From an uncultured Armatimonadota bacterium (GTDB lineage Bacteria; Armatimonadota; Fimbriimonadia; Fimbriimonadales; Fimbriimonadaceae): a stretch of 64,000 bases of DNA. The position numbers and the translations under genes are program-made. The notes below the pieces were generated by a model, which saw only the letters and a program-made list of their open reading frames with translations, was not told where the DNA came from and made no database searches. Shown here in pieces: positions 34,499 to 41,429 of the stretch; within the stretch, counting starts at the first letter, position 1; every line of letters starts with the position of its first letter. Where the stretch lies: assembly GCA_903927025.1 (NCBI GenBank), contig CAIYLG010000037.1, positions 52,030-116,029 on the forward strand, given 5' to 3'.

Positions 34499-34515
34499 CT
34501 AGACCAGGCTTCAAG
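34474..34515. terminator. Bidirectional terminator hairpin formed by the ends of two genes
   Basis: CTTGAAGC-TGGTCT (34474-34487) pairs with AGACCA-G-GCTTCAAG (34501-34515) with one bulge and a 13-base loop. It spans the last codons and stop of the CBM9-like gene and the last codons of the nucleoside hydrolase gene from the other strand. Position and symmetry suggest termination in both directions, though the T-tracts are weak. Confidence 0.65.
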
Positions 34516-35389
34516 CACTGTGGACGACGTTGAAGTACTCGTTGAAGAACCCTTGCACGTCCACCGTTTTCGCCACTCGATCTGGCCCAGGGCCGGGAAT
34601 GAGCTTGGTGTGGCCGGATGCGGAGTCACCCACTCCGTAAGCGACTTGAACCCTGCCGGACTCGTATGTGCACAGTTCTGGATGGAAGATGAGCGTGGCC
34701 GCCAGCGGATCGTGAAAAGTGATTTCTCCGGTGTGCTTAAACCAAGTTTCTGCCATATTTGCCACGGTTAGAAGTGGTTCGCTTGTGAAACGGCTTCGCA
34801 CTTCCTCGGCCGGCATTCTGCACTTGAGGGTGACATCGAGGCCGACTGACAGGTGATCTCGACGGTTAGCTTTGTAGACCACTGCAGTGGCGGCCGGGTC
34901 TGCAAGCGCGTTCCACTCTTTCTGGTCTCCAGCGTAAAAGATTCCACCCATTGAAACGATGGACTTCAAGAGGTGAGGAATCTCTGGATCCAGCGCAAAC
35001 AGGATGGCTGCATTCGAGTACGGACCGATTGTGAGGAGCGTAATCTCCCCCGGACGGCTTCGGATCGTGTGCTGCAGGAAGCGTACGGCGTCGTTTTCAG
35101 GCCGATCCAGTCGAGGATGGGTGTGAGCGATCGCCTCAAACTGAGGAGCTCCGGGCTGACCTGGGCCGTCGATGAGAACATCTCGCCGACCGCAGTGGAT
35201 CGGAATATGGTTTCGGCCGACGGAATGGCAAATGGCCTCAGCAAGAGCGGCTCGCTTTTGGACATCTCCGCTAACGGTAGTGATGCCTACCAGTTCGCAC
35301 TGGGGCTTTTTAAGCAGGTAGGCAAGGGCGACGGCATCATCGATATCGCTTCCGATATCCGTATCCAGCAGGACAGGGATTTTTGTCAT
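34511..35389 (-). CDS. Nucleoside hydrolase (IUNH family)
   Basis: The 292-residue protein starts TKIPVLLDTDIGSDIDDAVA, the calcium-binding aspartate cluster (DTDxGxDxDDA) that defines inosine-uridine nucleoside hydrolases. It also has GITTVSGDVQKRAALAEAIC, ITLLTIGPYSNAAILF, SIVSMGGIF and a later EITFHDPLAA block with the final active-site aspartate. The length is normal. It cleaves the N-glycosidic bond of ribonucleosides to release a base and ribose; base preference cannot be predicted. It lies 48 bases downstream of a radical SAM gene on the same strand and may be co-transcribed, although no functional link is evident. Confidence 0.92.
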   Translation of the reverse strand: MTKIPVLLDTDIGSDIDDAVALAYLLKKPQCELVGITTVSGDVQKRAALAEAICHSVGRNHIPIHCGRRDVLIDGPGQPGAPQFEAIAHTHPRLDRPENDAVRFLQHTIRSRPGEITLLTIGPYSNAAILFALDPEIPHLLKSIVSMGGIFYAGDQKEWNALADPAATAVVYKANRRDHLSVGLDVTLKCRMPAEEVRSRFTSEPLLTVANMAETWFKHTGEITFHDPLAATLIFHPELCTYESGRVQVAYGVGDSASGHTKLIPGPGPDRVAKTVDVQGFFNEYFNVVHSA

Positions 35390-35437
35390 TAGGTTGAACC
35401 TAGTGGCAATTTACCCAGCCTGCTGTTCGGAAGGTAC

Positions 35438-36523
35438 CTAAACTGCGGCGCCAGCCAAAACTGGCTGATAGGCGCAGATCGGGTCGCTTCCCGCGGCGTT
35501 GCCTGTGTGAGCATAAGCTCTGGCTCTAGAGCCTCCACAGATCCGTCGGTATTCGCAGTCGCCGCACTTTCCTTCGAAGTGATCCACGTCTCGGACCATC
35601 TTGAAGACTTCGGAGTTCTGATAAATATCCTTCAGTGAAGACTGGCGAATGTTGCCTGCTTCTAGAGGTAGAAAACCGCTGGGATAGACCTGGCCGAGGT
35701 GACTCACAAAGACGATTCCATTGCCGTCTCGAATTCCGTAGCCGGCGTGAACGCTGGTGCATCGGATTTCAGCAGGAGTCATTCCCTTTTCCTTCATCGT
35801 CTCAGAGGCAACGCGTCGATAGGAAGGAGCTTCTGTGGTCTTGATTTGGAACGGAGCGACGGGTACGAGGTCTTGAATCCAGTGCATGAGGGCTTCTGCC
35901 TTCGCTGGTTCAAGTTCGTTGAGCTGCTTGCCCCGTCCGACTGAGATTAAGAAGAAGAGACTCCATCTCATCAGGGGGAAGTCGTGAAGCAGTTCATAGA
36001 TCGCCTCAAGGTCCGACGCTGTTTCGTCAGTCACAAGAGTGTTTAGCTGAAGGGGAAGTCCAACTTGACCGGCCCAGCGAACGGCCTTCATCGTGATGTC
36101 GAAGGTGCCGGGTACTTGGCGGATGTCGTCGTGCTTTTCCGCCGTGGAACCGTCGAGACTGAGGGCAATGCTGTCGACTCCGGCGGCTTTGAGCTCGACA
36201 AAAGTTTCTCTCGTGAGCAGCGGACTCGCGGCTGGAGTGACGGACACCTTGATGCCTCGATGTCGGGCCATCGCAATGATGTCAAAAAGACGATCCCGCT
36301 GAAGCGGGTCTCCGCCGGTGAGAACGAGGTGTGGCTTTGGCTCGCCAAAGGAGGCAACGTCGTCTAAAAGTCTTTCCGCTTCCTGATAGGTGAGTTGGAG
36401 CGGATGTGGCGTCGGCATTGCCGAGGCTCGGCAGTGGCGGCAGGCGAGCGGACAAGCTTGGGTCGTTTCCCAATAGACAAGCATGGGTCGCTCGGCGAAA
36501 TTGATGTGATCGGGACGTACCAT
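35438..36523 (-). CDS. Radical SAM/SPASM-type enzyme
   Basis: The 361-residue protein (start MVRPDHINFAERP at 36523) has the radical SAM motif C-x3-C-x2-C in TTQACPLACRHCRASA (Cys24, 28, 31), then LVLTGGDPLQRDRLFDIIAM and SLDGSTAEKHDDIRQVPGTF. A C-terminal SPASM/twitch-like cluster region follows: KCGDCEYRRICGGSRARAY and DPIC. The sequence resembles the group that includes haem-synthesis enzymes AhbC/AhbD/NirJ as well as peptide-modifying enzymes. The divergent neighbour is a HemY-type oxidase, which makes a haem-related role attractive but unproven. Frame extension upstream to 36661 lacks supporting sequence, so ATG 36523 is preferred. Confidence 0.88.
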   Translation of the reverse strand: MVRPDHINFAERPMLVYWETTQACPLACRHCRASAMPTPHPLQLTYQEAERLLDDVASFGEPKPHLVLTGGDPLQRDRLFDIIAMARHRGIKVSVTPAASPLLTRETFVELKAAGVDSIALSLDGSTAEKHDDIRQVPGTFDITMKAVRWAGQVGLPLQLNTLVTDETASDLEAIYELLHDFPLMRWSLFFLISVGRGKQLNELEPAKAEALMHWIQDLVPVAPFQIKTTEAPSYRRVASETMKEKGMTPAEIRCTSVHAGYGIRDGNGIVFVSHLGQVYPSGFLPLEAGNIRQSSLKDIYQNSEVFKMVRDVDHFEGKCGDCEYRRICGGSRARAYAHTGNAAGSDPICAYQPVLAGAAV

Positions 36524-36673
36524 TGGTTCAAATCTTACCGACGGGGGGTGATCTTGAGATGTCGTTGATTCTGCGGACAGTGATTCGCGCCCATCACGTT
36601 GACGGCGGCACCCAGCAATCTGCGTGGGTACCATCCAAGCGTGCTCGATGGTTGATGCCATCTCAAAGGACCT

Positions 36674-38038
36674 ATGGCAAAGATCGGAATTATTGGCGGC
36701 GGGATTGCTGGACTCAGCGCGGCGTACGACCTATCGCGAGACGGAACTCATCAGGTCACCCTGTTTGAAAGCAGCGGCAGACTTGGCGGCAAGATCCTCA
36801 CGCATTCTATTGATGGAATGATTGTCGAAGGTGGGCCGGATTCCATCTTTACTTCCAAGCCTTGGGCGGTCCAACTGATGACCGAGCTTGGCCTGGAGTC
36901 TGACTTTGAAGAGCCCATTGGCGGTGGCTTCTCCGTAATGACCAACGGAAAGCTTCACGCGGTGCCGCGCGCTCTTGCTGGACTCATTCCCACCGCCTCG
37001 ACGGCACTTGAATCAGTCGGCTTTTTGAGTGCCGCCGCCCGGAAGCGCATTACATCTGAACACACGGTTAAGAAGGGCAGTGGTGAGGATGAATCCGTAG
37101 CTTCTTTCTTCCGTCGTCGCTTTGGAAAGCACTTTTCCAAGACCTTGGCGGAGCCTCTCCTTGCCGGTATCCATGCCGGAGACGCAGAAAAGCTTTCGAT
37201 GAAGGCGCTCTACCCAACATATATAGGTTTAGAGCAGAAGCACGGAAGCCTTTCCGGGGCAGTTTCGAGTCCGTCCGCCACGCCGGCCGGGCATGCGCCT
37301 AAAAAAGCGGGATTTCTGACCCTGCGGGGCGGCCTTGCAGAGTTGGTCACAGCGCTGGTACAGAAGCTCGATTCGGTCGATATTCGATTGAGCTGCTCTC
37401 CGAAGGTTCTGTTGCAAACGGAAACCGGCATCAAGATTCAGATTTCAGATTCCGACTCGATCGAGGTTGACGCGGTCATCTTGGCGGTGCCCGCTTATGC
37501 GTCAGCAAAGCTTCTCAGCTCGATTCGACAAGACGCCTCGATACTTCTGAGCGGTATCCGCCATGCATCTACCGCGGTGGCCACGGTCGCCTTTCGCGCG
37601 TCCGCTTTTCACCGACCCCTATCTGGAAACGGCTTCCTCGTGCCTGCTGACGAAGACTCAGATGTGACTGGCTGCACCTACAGCTCGCTGAAATGGGCTG
37701 GGAGGGCTCCTCAAGAGACGATCCTCATCCGTGCCTTTATGGGACGTGACGGAGGCCTTAATATCGACACCCTGTCTGACGATGAAATCTTGACTCGGGC
37801 GGAATCGAGCCTGCGCCGGCTCTTGGATGCACATGAGGCTCCAATTATGAGTCGCGTCGATAGATGGTCGAACGCGATGCCTCAGTACGAGTTGGGACAC
37901 CTCGAGCTCATGGACAAGATTGAGTCGCAATTGGAGGGACTGCCTATCCAGCTTGCTGGCACCTCCTACCGAGGAACCGGCGTTCCCGACTGCATCCGGC
38001 AGGGCAGGGAAGCCGCGGAGCGGTTTAAGGGTTTATAG
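36674..38038 (+). CDS. hemY: Protoporphyrinogen/coproporphyrinogen oxidase (HemY/HemG type)
   Basis: The 454-residue protein has an N-terminal FAD-binding dinucleotide motif (KIGIIGGGIAGLSAAYDLSR), LFESSGRLGGKILTHSIDGM and VEGGPDSIFTSKPWAVQLM, then FRRRFGKHFSKTLAEPLLAG near residue 150. The C-terminal FAD block is LPIQLAGTSYRGTGVPDCIR. These are the hallmarks of the oxygen-dependent protoporphyrinogen IX or coproporphyrinogen III oxidase, which makes the porphyrin ring for haem. AAGGA lies just before ATG 36674. It sits 600 bp upstream of a cluster of multihaem cytochromes and may supply them; this link is inferred from position. It is divergent from the radical SAM gene. Confidence 0.92.
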   Translation: MAKIGIIGGGIAGLSAAYDLSRDGTHQVTLFESSGRLGGKILTHSIDGMIVEGGPDSIFTSKPWAVQLMTELGLESDFEEPIGGGFSVMTNGKLHAVPRALAGLIPTASTALESVGFLSAAARKRITSEHTVKKGSGEDESVASFFRRRFGKHFSKTLAEPLLAGIHAGDAEKLSMKALYPTYIGLEQKHGSLSGAVSSPSATPAGHAPKKAGFLTLRGGLAELVTALVQKLDSVDIRLSCSPKVLLQTETGIKIQISDSDSIEVDAVILAVPAYASAKLLSSIRQDASILLSGIRHASTAVATVAFRASAFHRPLSGNGFLVPADEDSDVTGCTYSSLKWAGRAPQETILIRAFMGRDGGLNIDTLSDDEILTRAESSLRRLLDAHEAPIMSRVDRWSNAMPQYELGHLELMDKIESQLEGLPIQLAGTSYRGTGVPDCIRQGREAAERFKGL

Positions 38039-38571
38039 TCCCTCGGTGCTGTATCCGCGCCAAATGCCCCTCCCACCCCTCCGCTGGAGGGGCACACCAG
38101 TTCCACTCTTTCCCCCTAGCCTGCATGTATGCAGGCTAAGGAACCGTCACAAAGGTTCCTCGCTTGCTCCACGAGTTTAGGTCGTCCAGCCCAGCCGGCC
38201 CGCCTACATCTCCAACTGGAATTCATCGGACTTCAGCACGCCTGCGCCCCGGGTTTCAACACCTTGCCGGTTGGCAAGTCTGAGGGTCCATGGAATAAGG
38301 ACCAGGATTGAAAATCCAGGCCGCAAGCGTGAAAAATCTCGCACTCTCCGGAGGGGTGCCGGCTAGAGGCATATAGATATTCCGCGAACGCCTTTGAACT
38401 CAAAAGGGAGAGGCGGACCCTGGGATGCGCTTGGTCTTGGGCCGATTTTATGCCAGTCCAGGGGCGCTCAAATACTCCGCACAAACCATCTGTGGATGAG
38501 GTGAATTCTAATGACATGAGAACACTTGACGGATTTGACGGTCATATCACAATCTTGATGGGTTACTCTTT
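38039..38571. other. Hairpin-rich non-coding gap, possible dispersed repeat
   Basis: More than 500 bases after the HemY-type gene have no convincing gene. They hold four stems in a row: TGCCCCTCC/GGAGGGGCA (38065-38073, 38086-38094), TAGCCTGCA/TGCAGGCTA (38117-38125, 38130-38138), AGGAACC/GGTTCCT (38139-38145, 38154-38160) and CTTGCC/GGCAAG (38263-38268, 38273-38278). Short frames on both strands lack ribosome sites and look like chance translations. It may be a dispersed intergenic element plus the promoter of the cytochrome operon. Confidence 0.55.
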
Positions 38572-38640
38572 GGGTGCTGCGAAATCCAGGCTCCTCAAGA
38601 GCCGCACCCCCTAGGGAGGGGCCGATAAATCAGCTGGAGA
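38572..38640 (+). ncRNA. Possible structured mRNA leader before decaheme cytochrome gene
   Basis: GGGTGC (38572-38577) pairs with GCACCC (38604-38609) around a purine-rich internal loop (TGCGAAATCCA) and a hairpin GGCTC/GAGCC (38589-38593, 38599-38603). A second stem CCCCT/AGGGG (38608-38612, 38617-38621) overlaps the first, so the two could be alternative folds. The GGAG ribosome site follows at 38635-38638. I could not match it to a known riboswitch, including the cyclic-di-GMP type common before multihaem cytochromes. Confidence 0.4.
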
Positions 38641-38647
38641 CGGGGAC

Positions 38648-39658
38648 GTGAAGACACAAGCAATTGTTCTCGGAATAGGAATAGTAAGCCTCGTTTTTGG
38701 GGCAATGCAGGCCAATAGTCATCCCGATAAGAAAGCGGGAGATAAGGGTGATGCAGCTATTCAACAGATAAACAAGCGCTTCGCGGATGCGAAGCCTGAA
38801 GATTACGCAGGCGATCAGTCCTGTGTGGAATGCCACTCGGCCAAGTCACACAACTTCGATCAGTCTGCTCACTTTGCATTTATGACGGACGCGAAGCTGC
38901 CGCTCTCTCAAAAGGGATGCGAAGGCTGTCACGGTCCGGGTAAGGCCCATGCAGAAAACCCAGACACAGAAGTGATCTCCTTTGGGAAGTTAAGTCCAAA
39001 GGATTCCGCTGCCGCATGTCTGAGATGCCACGGCCAAACCATGGACAACTCGCATTGGAAGCACACGCAGCACGCAAAGGCCGATCTATCGTGTGTTACC
39101 TGCCACCAGCTGCATCCAGATACCGATCTGGACCTTCCAGGTAAGGGAATCAAGCGAGGCAATGCGATCGACCCGCGAACTCAAATTCGTGTAGCCAAGC
39201 AGCCTGCCAGGCAGATGCTCCTTAAGGCGGACGAAGTGACGTTGTGCGGACAGTGCCACCAGGCGCAGGTTGCGGAGTTCCGACTGAACTTCCACCACCC
39301 GGTACCTGAGGGACAGCTTGTCTGTAGCGACTGTCACGCCACTCACCCATCCAAGGGCGCGGTTGCAAGACAGACTCCTTTCAAGAGCAAGTGCGTGGTT
39401 TGCCATGCGGATAAAGCGGGACCGTTCGTCTACGAGCACGATCCTGTAGCTGGATTCGGCGGAAGCGGATGCGATGAATGCCATGCGCCACACGGATCGC
39501 AAAACCCGGCGATGCTCCTGTCCAGAACCCGAGGTCTGTGCGCTCAATGCCACTCGGACAAGTTGGCCACACATCATCCAGGTCAAACTTGCTGGTCCGC
39601 AGGTTGCCACGTAGCACCACACGGCAGCAACACGAACAGCCATCTGCTGGGGAATTAG
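38648..39658 (+). CDS. Decaheme c-type cytochrome, DmsE/MtrA-like
   Basis: The 336-residue protein starts with GTG 38648 behind GGAG and has a signal peptide (VLGIGIVSLVFGAMQANS). It carries nine CxxCH haem motifs (CVECH, CEGCH, CLRCH, CVTCH, CGQCH, CSDCH, CVVCH, CDECH, CAQCH) plus a final CX4CH (CWSAGCH), giving ten likely haems. Size, haem count and spacing resemble DmsE/MtrA periplasmic decaheme proteins, which sit inside an outer-membrane porin and pass electrons outward. The next gene, 11 bases away, encodes a large beta-barrel protein, as in mtrAB. Electron export or exchange with an external acceptor is therefore the favoured role, but the acceptor is unknown. Confidence 0.92.
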   Translation: MKTQAIVLGIGIVSLVFGAMQANSHPDKKAGDKGDAAIQQINKRFADAKPEDYAGDQSCVECHSAKSHNFDQSAHFAFMTDAKLPLSQKGCEGCHGPGKAHAENPDTEVISFGKLSPKDSAAACLRCHGQTMDNSHWKHTQHAKADLSCVTCHQLHPDTDLDLPGKGIKRGNAIDPRTQIRVAKQPARQMLLKADEVTLCGQCHQAQVAEFRLNFHHPVPEGQLVCSDCHATHPSKGAVARQTPFKSKCVVCHADKAGPFVYEHDPVAGFGGSGCDECHAPHGSQNPAMLLSRTRGLCAQCHSDKLATHHPGQTCWSAGCHVAPHGSNTNSHLLGN

Positions 39659-39669
39659 GAGAAACAGAA

Positions 39670-41379
39670 ATGAAGCGATGGACGACTCCTCTGGCGATTC
39701 TTGCCGGTACGGCAGTGATGATCGCGTGCGCCACGGCTCAGGCTCAGGAGCCTGTGCCTGGTGCCCAGAAAGATAAGGAAAAGCCGGCTGCAAAGCAGAA
39801 CGCCAAGCCCGCCTCTGACAAAAAGGCATCTCCAGATCAGGCTAAGAAAGGGGATGAAAAGGCAGACGCCGCAGACGAAGCAGAGCCGAAGCCTCTTTTG
39901 AACTCAATCTCACTGGCATACACCACTTGGAACTCAGGTGGCCATATCAACGAAATCCACCAAAACGGGTGGGTACCCAGCGGATATGGAATCGCCAGCC
40001 TCTCGTTGCTCCAGCCGTTCACCAACGGGCAGTACAACGCTCTCCAACTGAACGGGAATCCGGGGGACGACTTTGGTTTCCGCCTTCTCAGTCAGTTGGG
40101 CACGTTCAGCCTGCTCACTACGGCGAGCCAGTTCTCCTACTTCGACCCAAACTTGGACAACATTTATCCAAGCCGCAACAAGAACCTCAGCGCGGTGCTG
40201 GATGATCGAATCGCCCCTAACTTTGGCATCTTCGGAAGCCTGAGCCTGGAGCAAGACGAGCATCATTTTTCCGCTCCGCTGGATCAGCCGAACTATCAGA
40301 ATCGAACGGTAACTCTCGGCACTCAGAAGCGGATGGGAGACACCACGATCGGTGCCTCGTTCTCGGAAGTCAGCAATTCGAACGCAGCGCCGATTCAGCC
40401 CAACTCTTTGACAGACCATGCTGAAATTCATGGCTCCAGGAGCTTTGGACCTCGGTTCATGGCTGAGGGAAGCATTGGATTCAGCAGAATTCAGCTCCAG
40501 GGACTCCCTGACAGCTGGATCCACAACTACGACATCAGTGGAGTGTACGACCTGACCGACGCATCGTCGATCGGCGCCCACTTCGACCAGACCAGTCTGG
40601 AACTCAGCTCAGTTCAGAACGCATACGTTCAGAAGAAGCTGGATTCTGGAGTCACATACGACACCCACTTAGGCAAGTGGGGGCTAGGGTTTGCGTTCGG
40701 TCACCGCGAAGAAGAGCGGCTGAGAACGGACCATAGCTTCGTCGACGTTCCTGCATGGAACTCGGAGAGCTTCAAGCTCAACGGAAGAATTGCCAAAGAC
40801 TATCGGCTAGGAATTAAGGCTTCGGTTGAGGATCTCTCGAGCCAGCCCGTGTTCCAGACCAATGACCCAACCCTCCTTTATTGGGAGAGAAAGGCTTCGG
40901 TACAAGCAAAGATTAGCGGCGGCAACGAGGTTAACACCAGTTACCTCTCGTACAACTATCGCTATCGTCGAAATGACGAGCGCGATTTCAACCTCAATTG
41001 GACAAACGTCGCTCTGGGCGGCAGCAGGGTTTTCTCCCCGAAGCTTCTCGGCTATGTCGAGTTCGCGTCGGACCAGTATCTCATGGGTGGCTCCAATGCC
41101 GCTGCAGGAGCACTGGGAGACTACTTCCCAACCAGCGAGACGTTTATGTTCGGAGTGGACTACACGCGCAATGCGCGTGAGAACTTCTCCTTCGTCATGA
41201 CTAGCTTCTACACCCAAGACCAATGGGGCCAGCAGATTGCTGTCTCCTATCATCGGGACCTGGGCAAAGACAGAACTTTACAGATCACCTACTCCCCTTG
41301 GCTTCAAAGGGATCGGCTGTACGACGTGGATACCTTTACTGCTCCTATCCTGCAGGTGAAGATCGGGACCCGCTTCTAA
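39670..41379 (+). CDS. Outer-membrane beta-barrel protein, candidate MtrB-like porin partner
   Basis: The 569-residue protein begins at ATG 39670 behind TAGGAGAAA and has a signal peptide (MKRWTTPLAILAGTAVMIAC then ATAQA). A Lys/Ala-rich linker follows (residues about 27-70). From residue about 75 to the end it shows the alternating amphipathic strands of a large beta-barrel, with more than twenty likely strands and the terminal segment APILQVKIGTRF ending in an aromatic residue. It is related to MtrB/PioB by context and architecture rather than by a motif I can recognise. It would enclose the decaheme cytochrome encoded 11 bases upstream. An unusually long N-terminal frame exists but overlaps that gene. 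Confidence 0.8.
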   Translation: MKRWTTPLAILAGTAVMIACATAQAQEPVPGAQKDKEKPAAKQNAKPASDKKASPDQAKKGDEKADAADEAEPKPLLNSISLAYTTWNSGGHINEIHQNGWVPSGYGIASLSLLQPFTNGQYNALQLNGNPGDDFGFRLLSQLGTFSLLTTASQFSYFDPNLDNIYPSRNKNLSAVLDDRIAPNFGIFGSLSLEQDEHHFSAPLDQPNYQNRTVTLGTQKRMGDTTIGASFSEVSNSNAAPIQPNSLTDHAEIHGSRSFGPRFMAEGSIGFSRIQLQGLPDSWIHNYDISGVYDLTDASSIGAHFDQTSLELSSVQNAYVQKKLDSGVTYDTHLGKWGLGFAFGHREEERLRTDHSFVDVPAWNSESFKLNGRIAKDYRLGIKASVEDLSSQPVFQTNDPTLLYWERKASVQAKISGGNEVNTSYLSYNYRYRRNDERDFNLNWTNVALGGSRVFSPKLLGYVEFASDQYLMGGSNAAAGALGDYFPTSETFMFGVDYTRNARENFSFVMTSFYTQDQWGQQIAVSYHRDLGKDRTLQITYSPWLQRDRLYDVDTFTAPILQVKIGTRF

Positions 41380-41429
41380 GCGACAAGTGAAATGAGACTG
41401 TATTCGACCAGAAACATTAAGGAGGACTT

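Noticed and set aside
38233..38517. 94-codon minus-strand frame in the hairpin-rich gap
   Set aside because: It has no ribosome site, and the hairpins and opposite-strand frame suggest a non-coding repeat.
38540..38647. Cyclic-di-GMP (GEMM) riboswitch before the decaheme gene
   Set aside because: The conserved GCAAAGC-type core and tetraloop receptor are not present, so only an unassigned leader is reported.
39478..39669. Longer N-terminus for the barrel protein
   Set aside because: The frame is open but overlaps the decaheme coding region; ATG 39670 has a ribosome site and a proper signal peptide.
39086..39829. 247-codon minus-strand frame across the decaheme and barrel genes
   Set aside because: It spans two real genes in antisense and its translation has no recognisable pattern.
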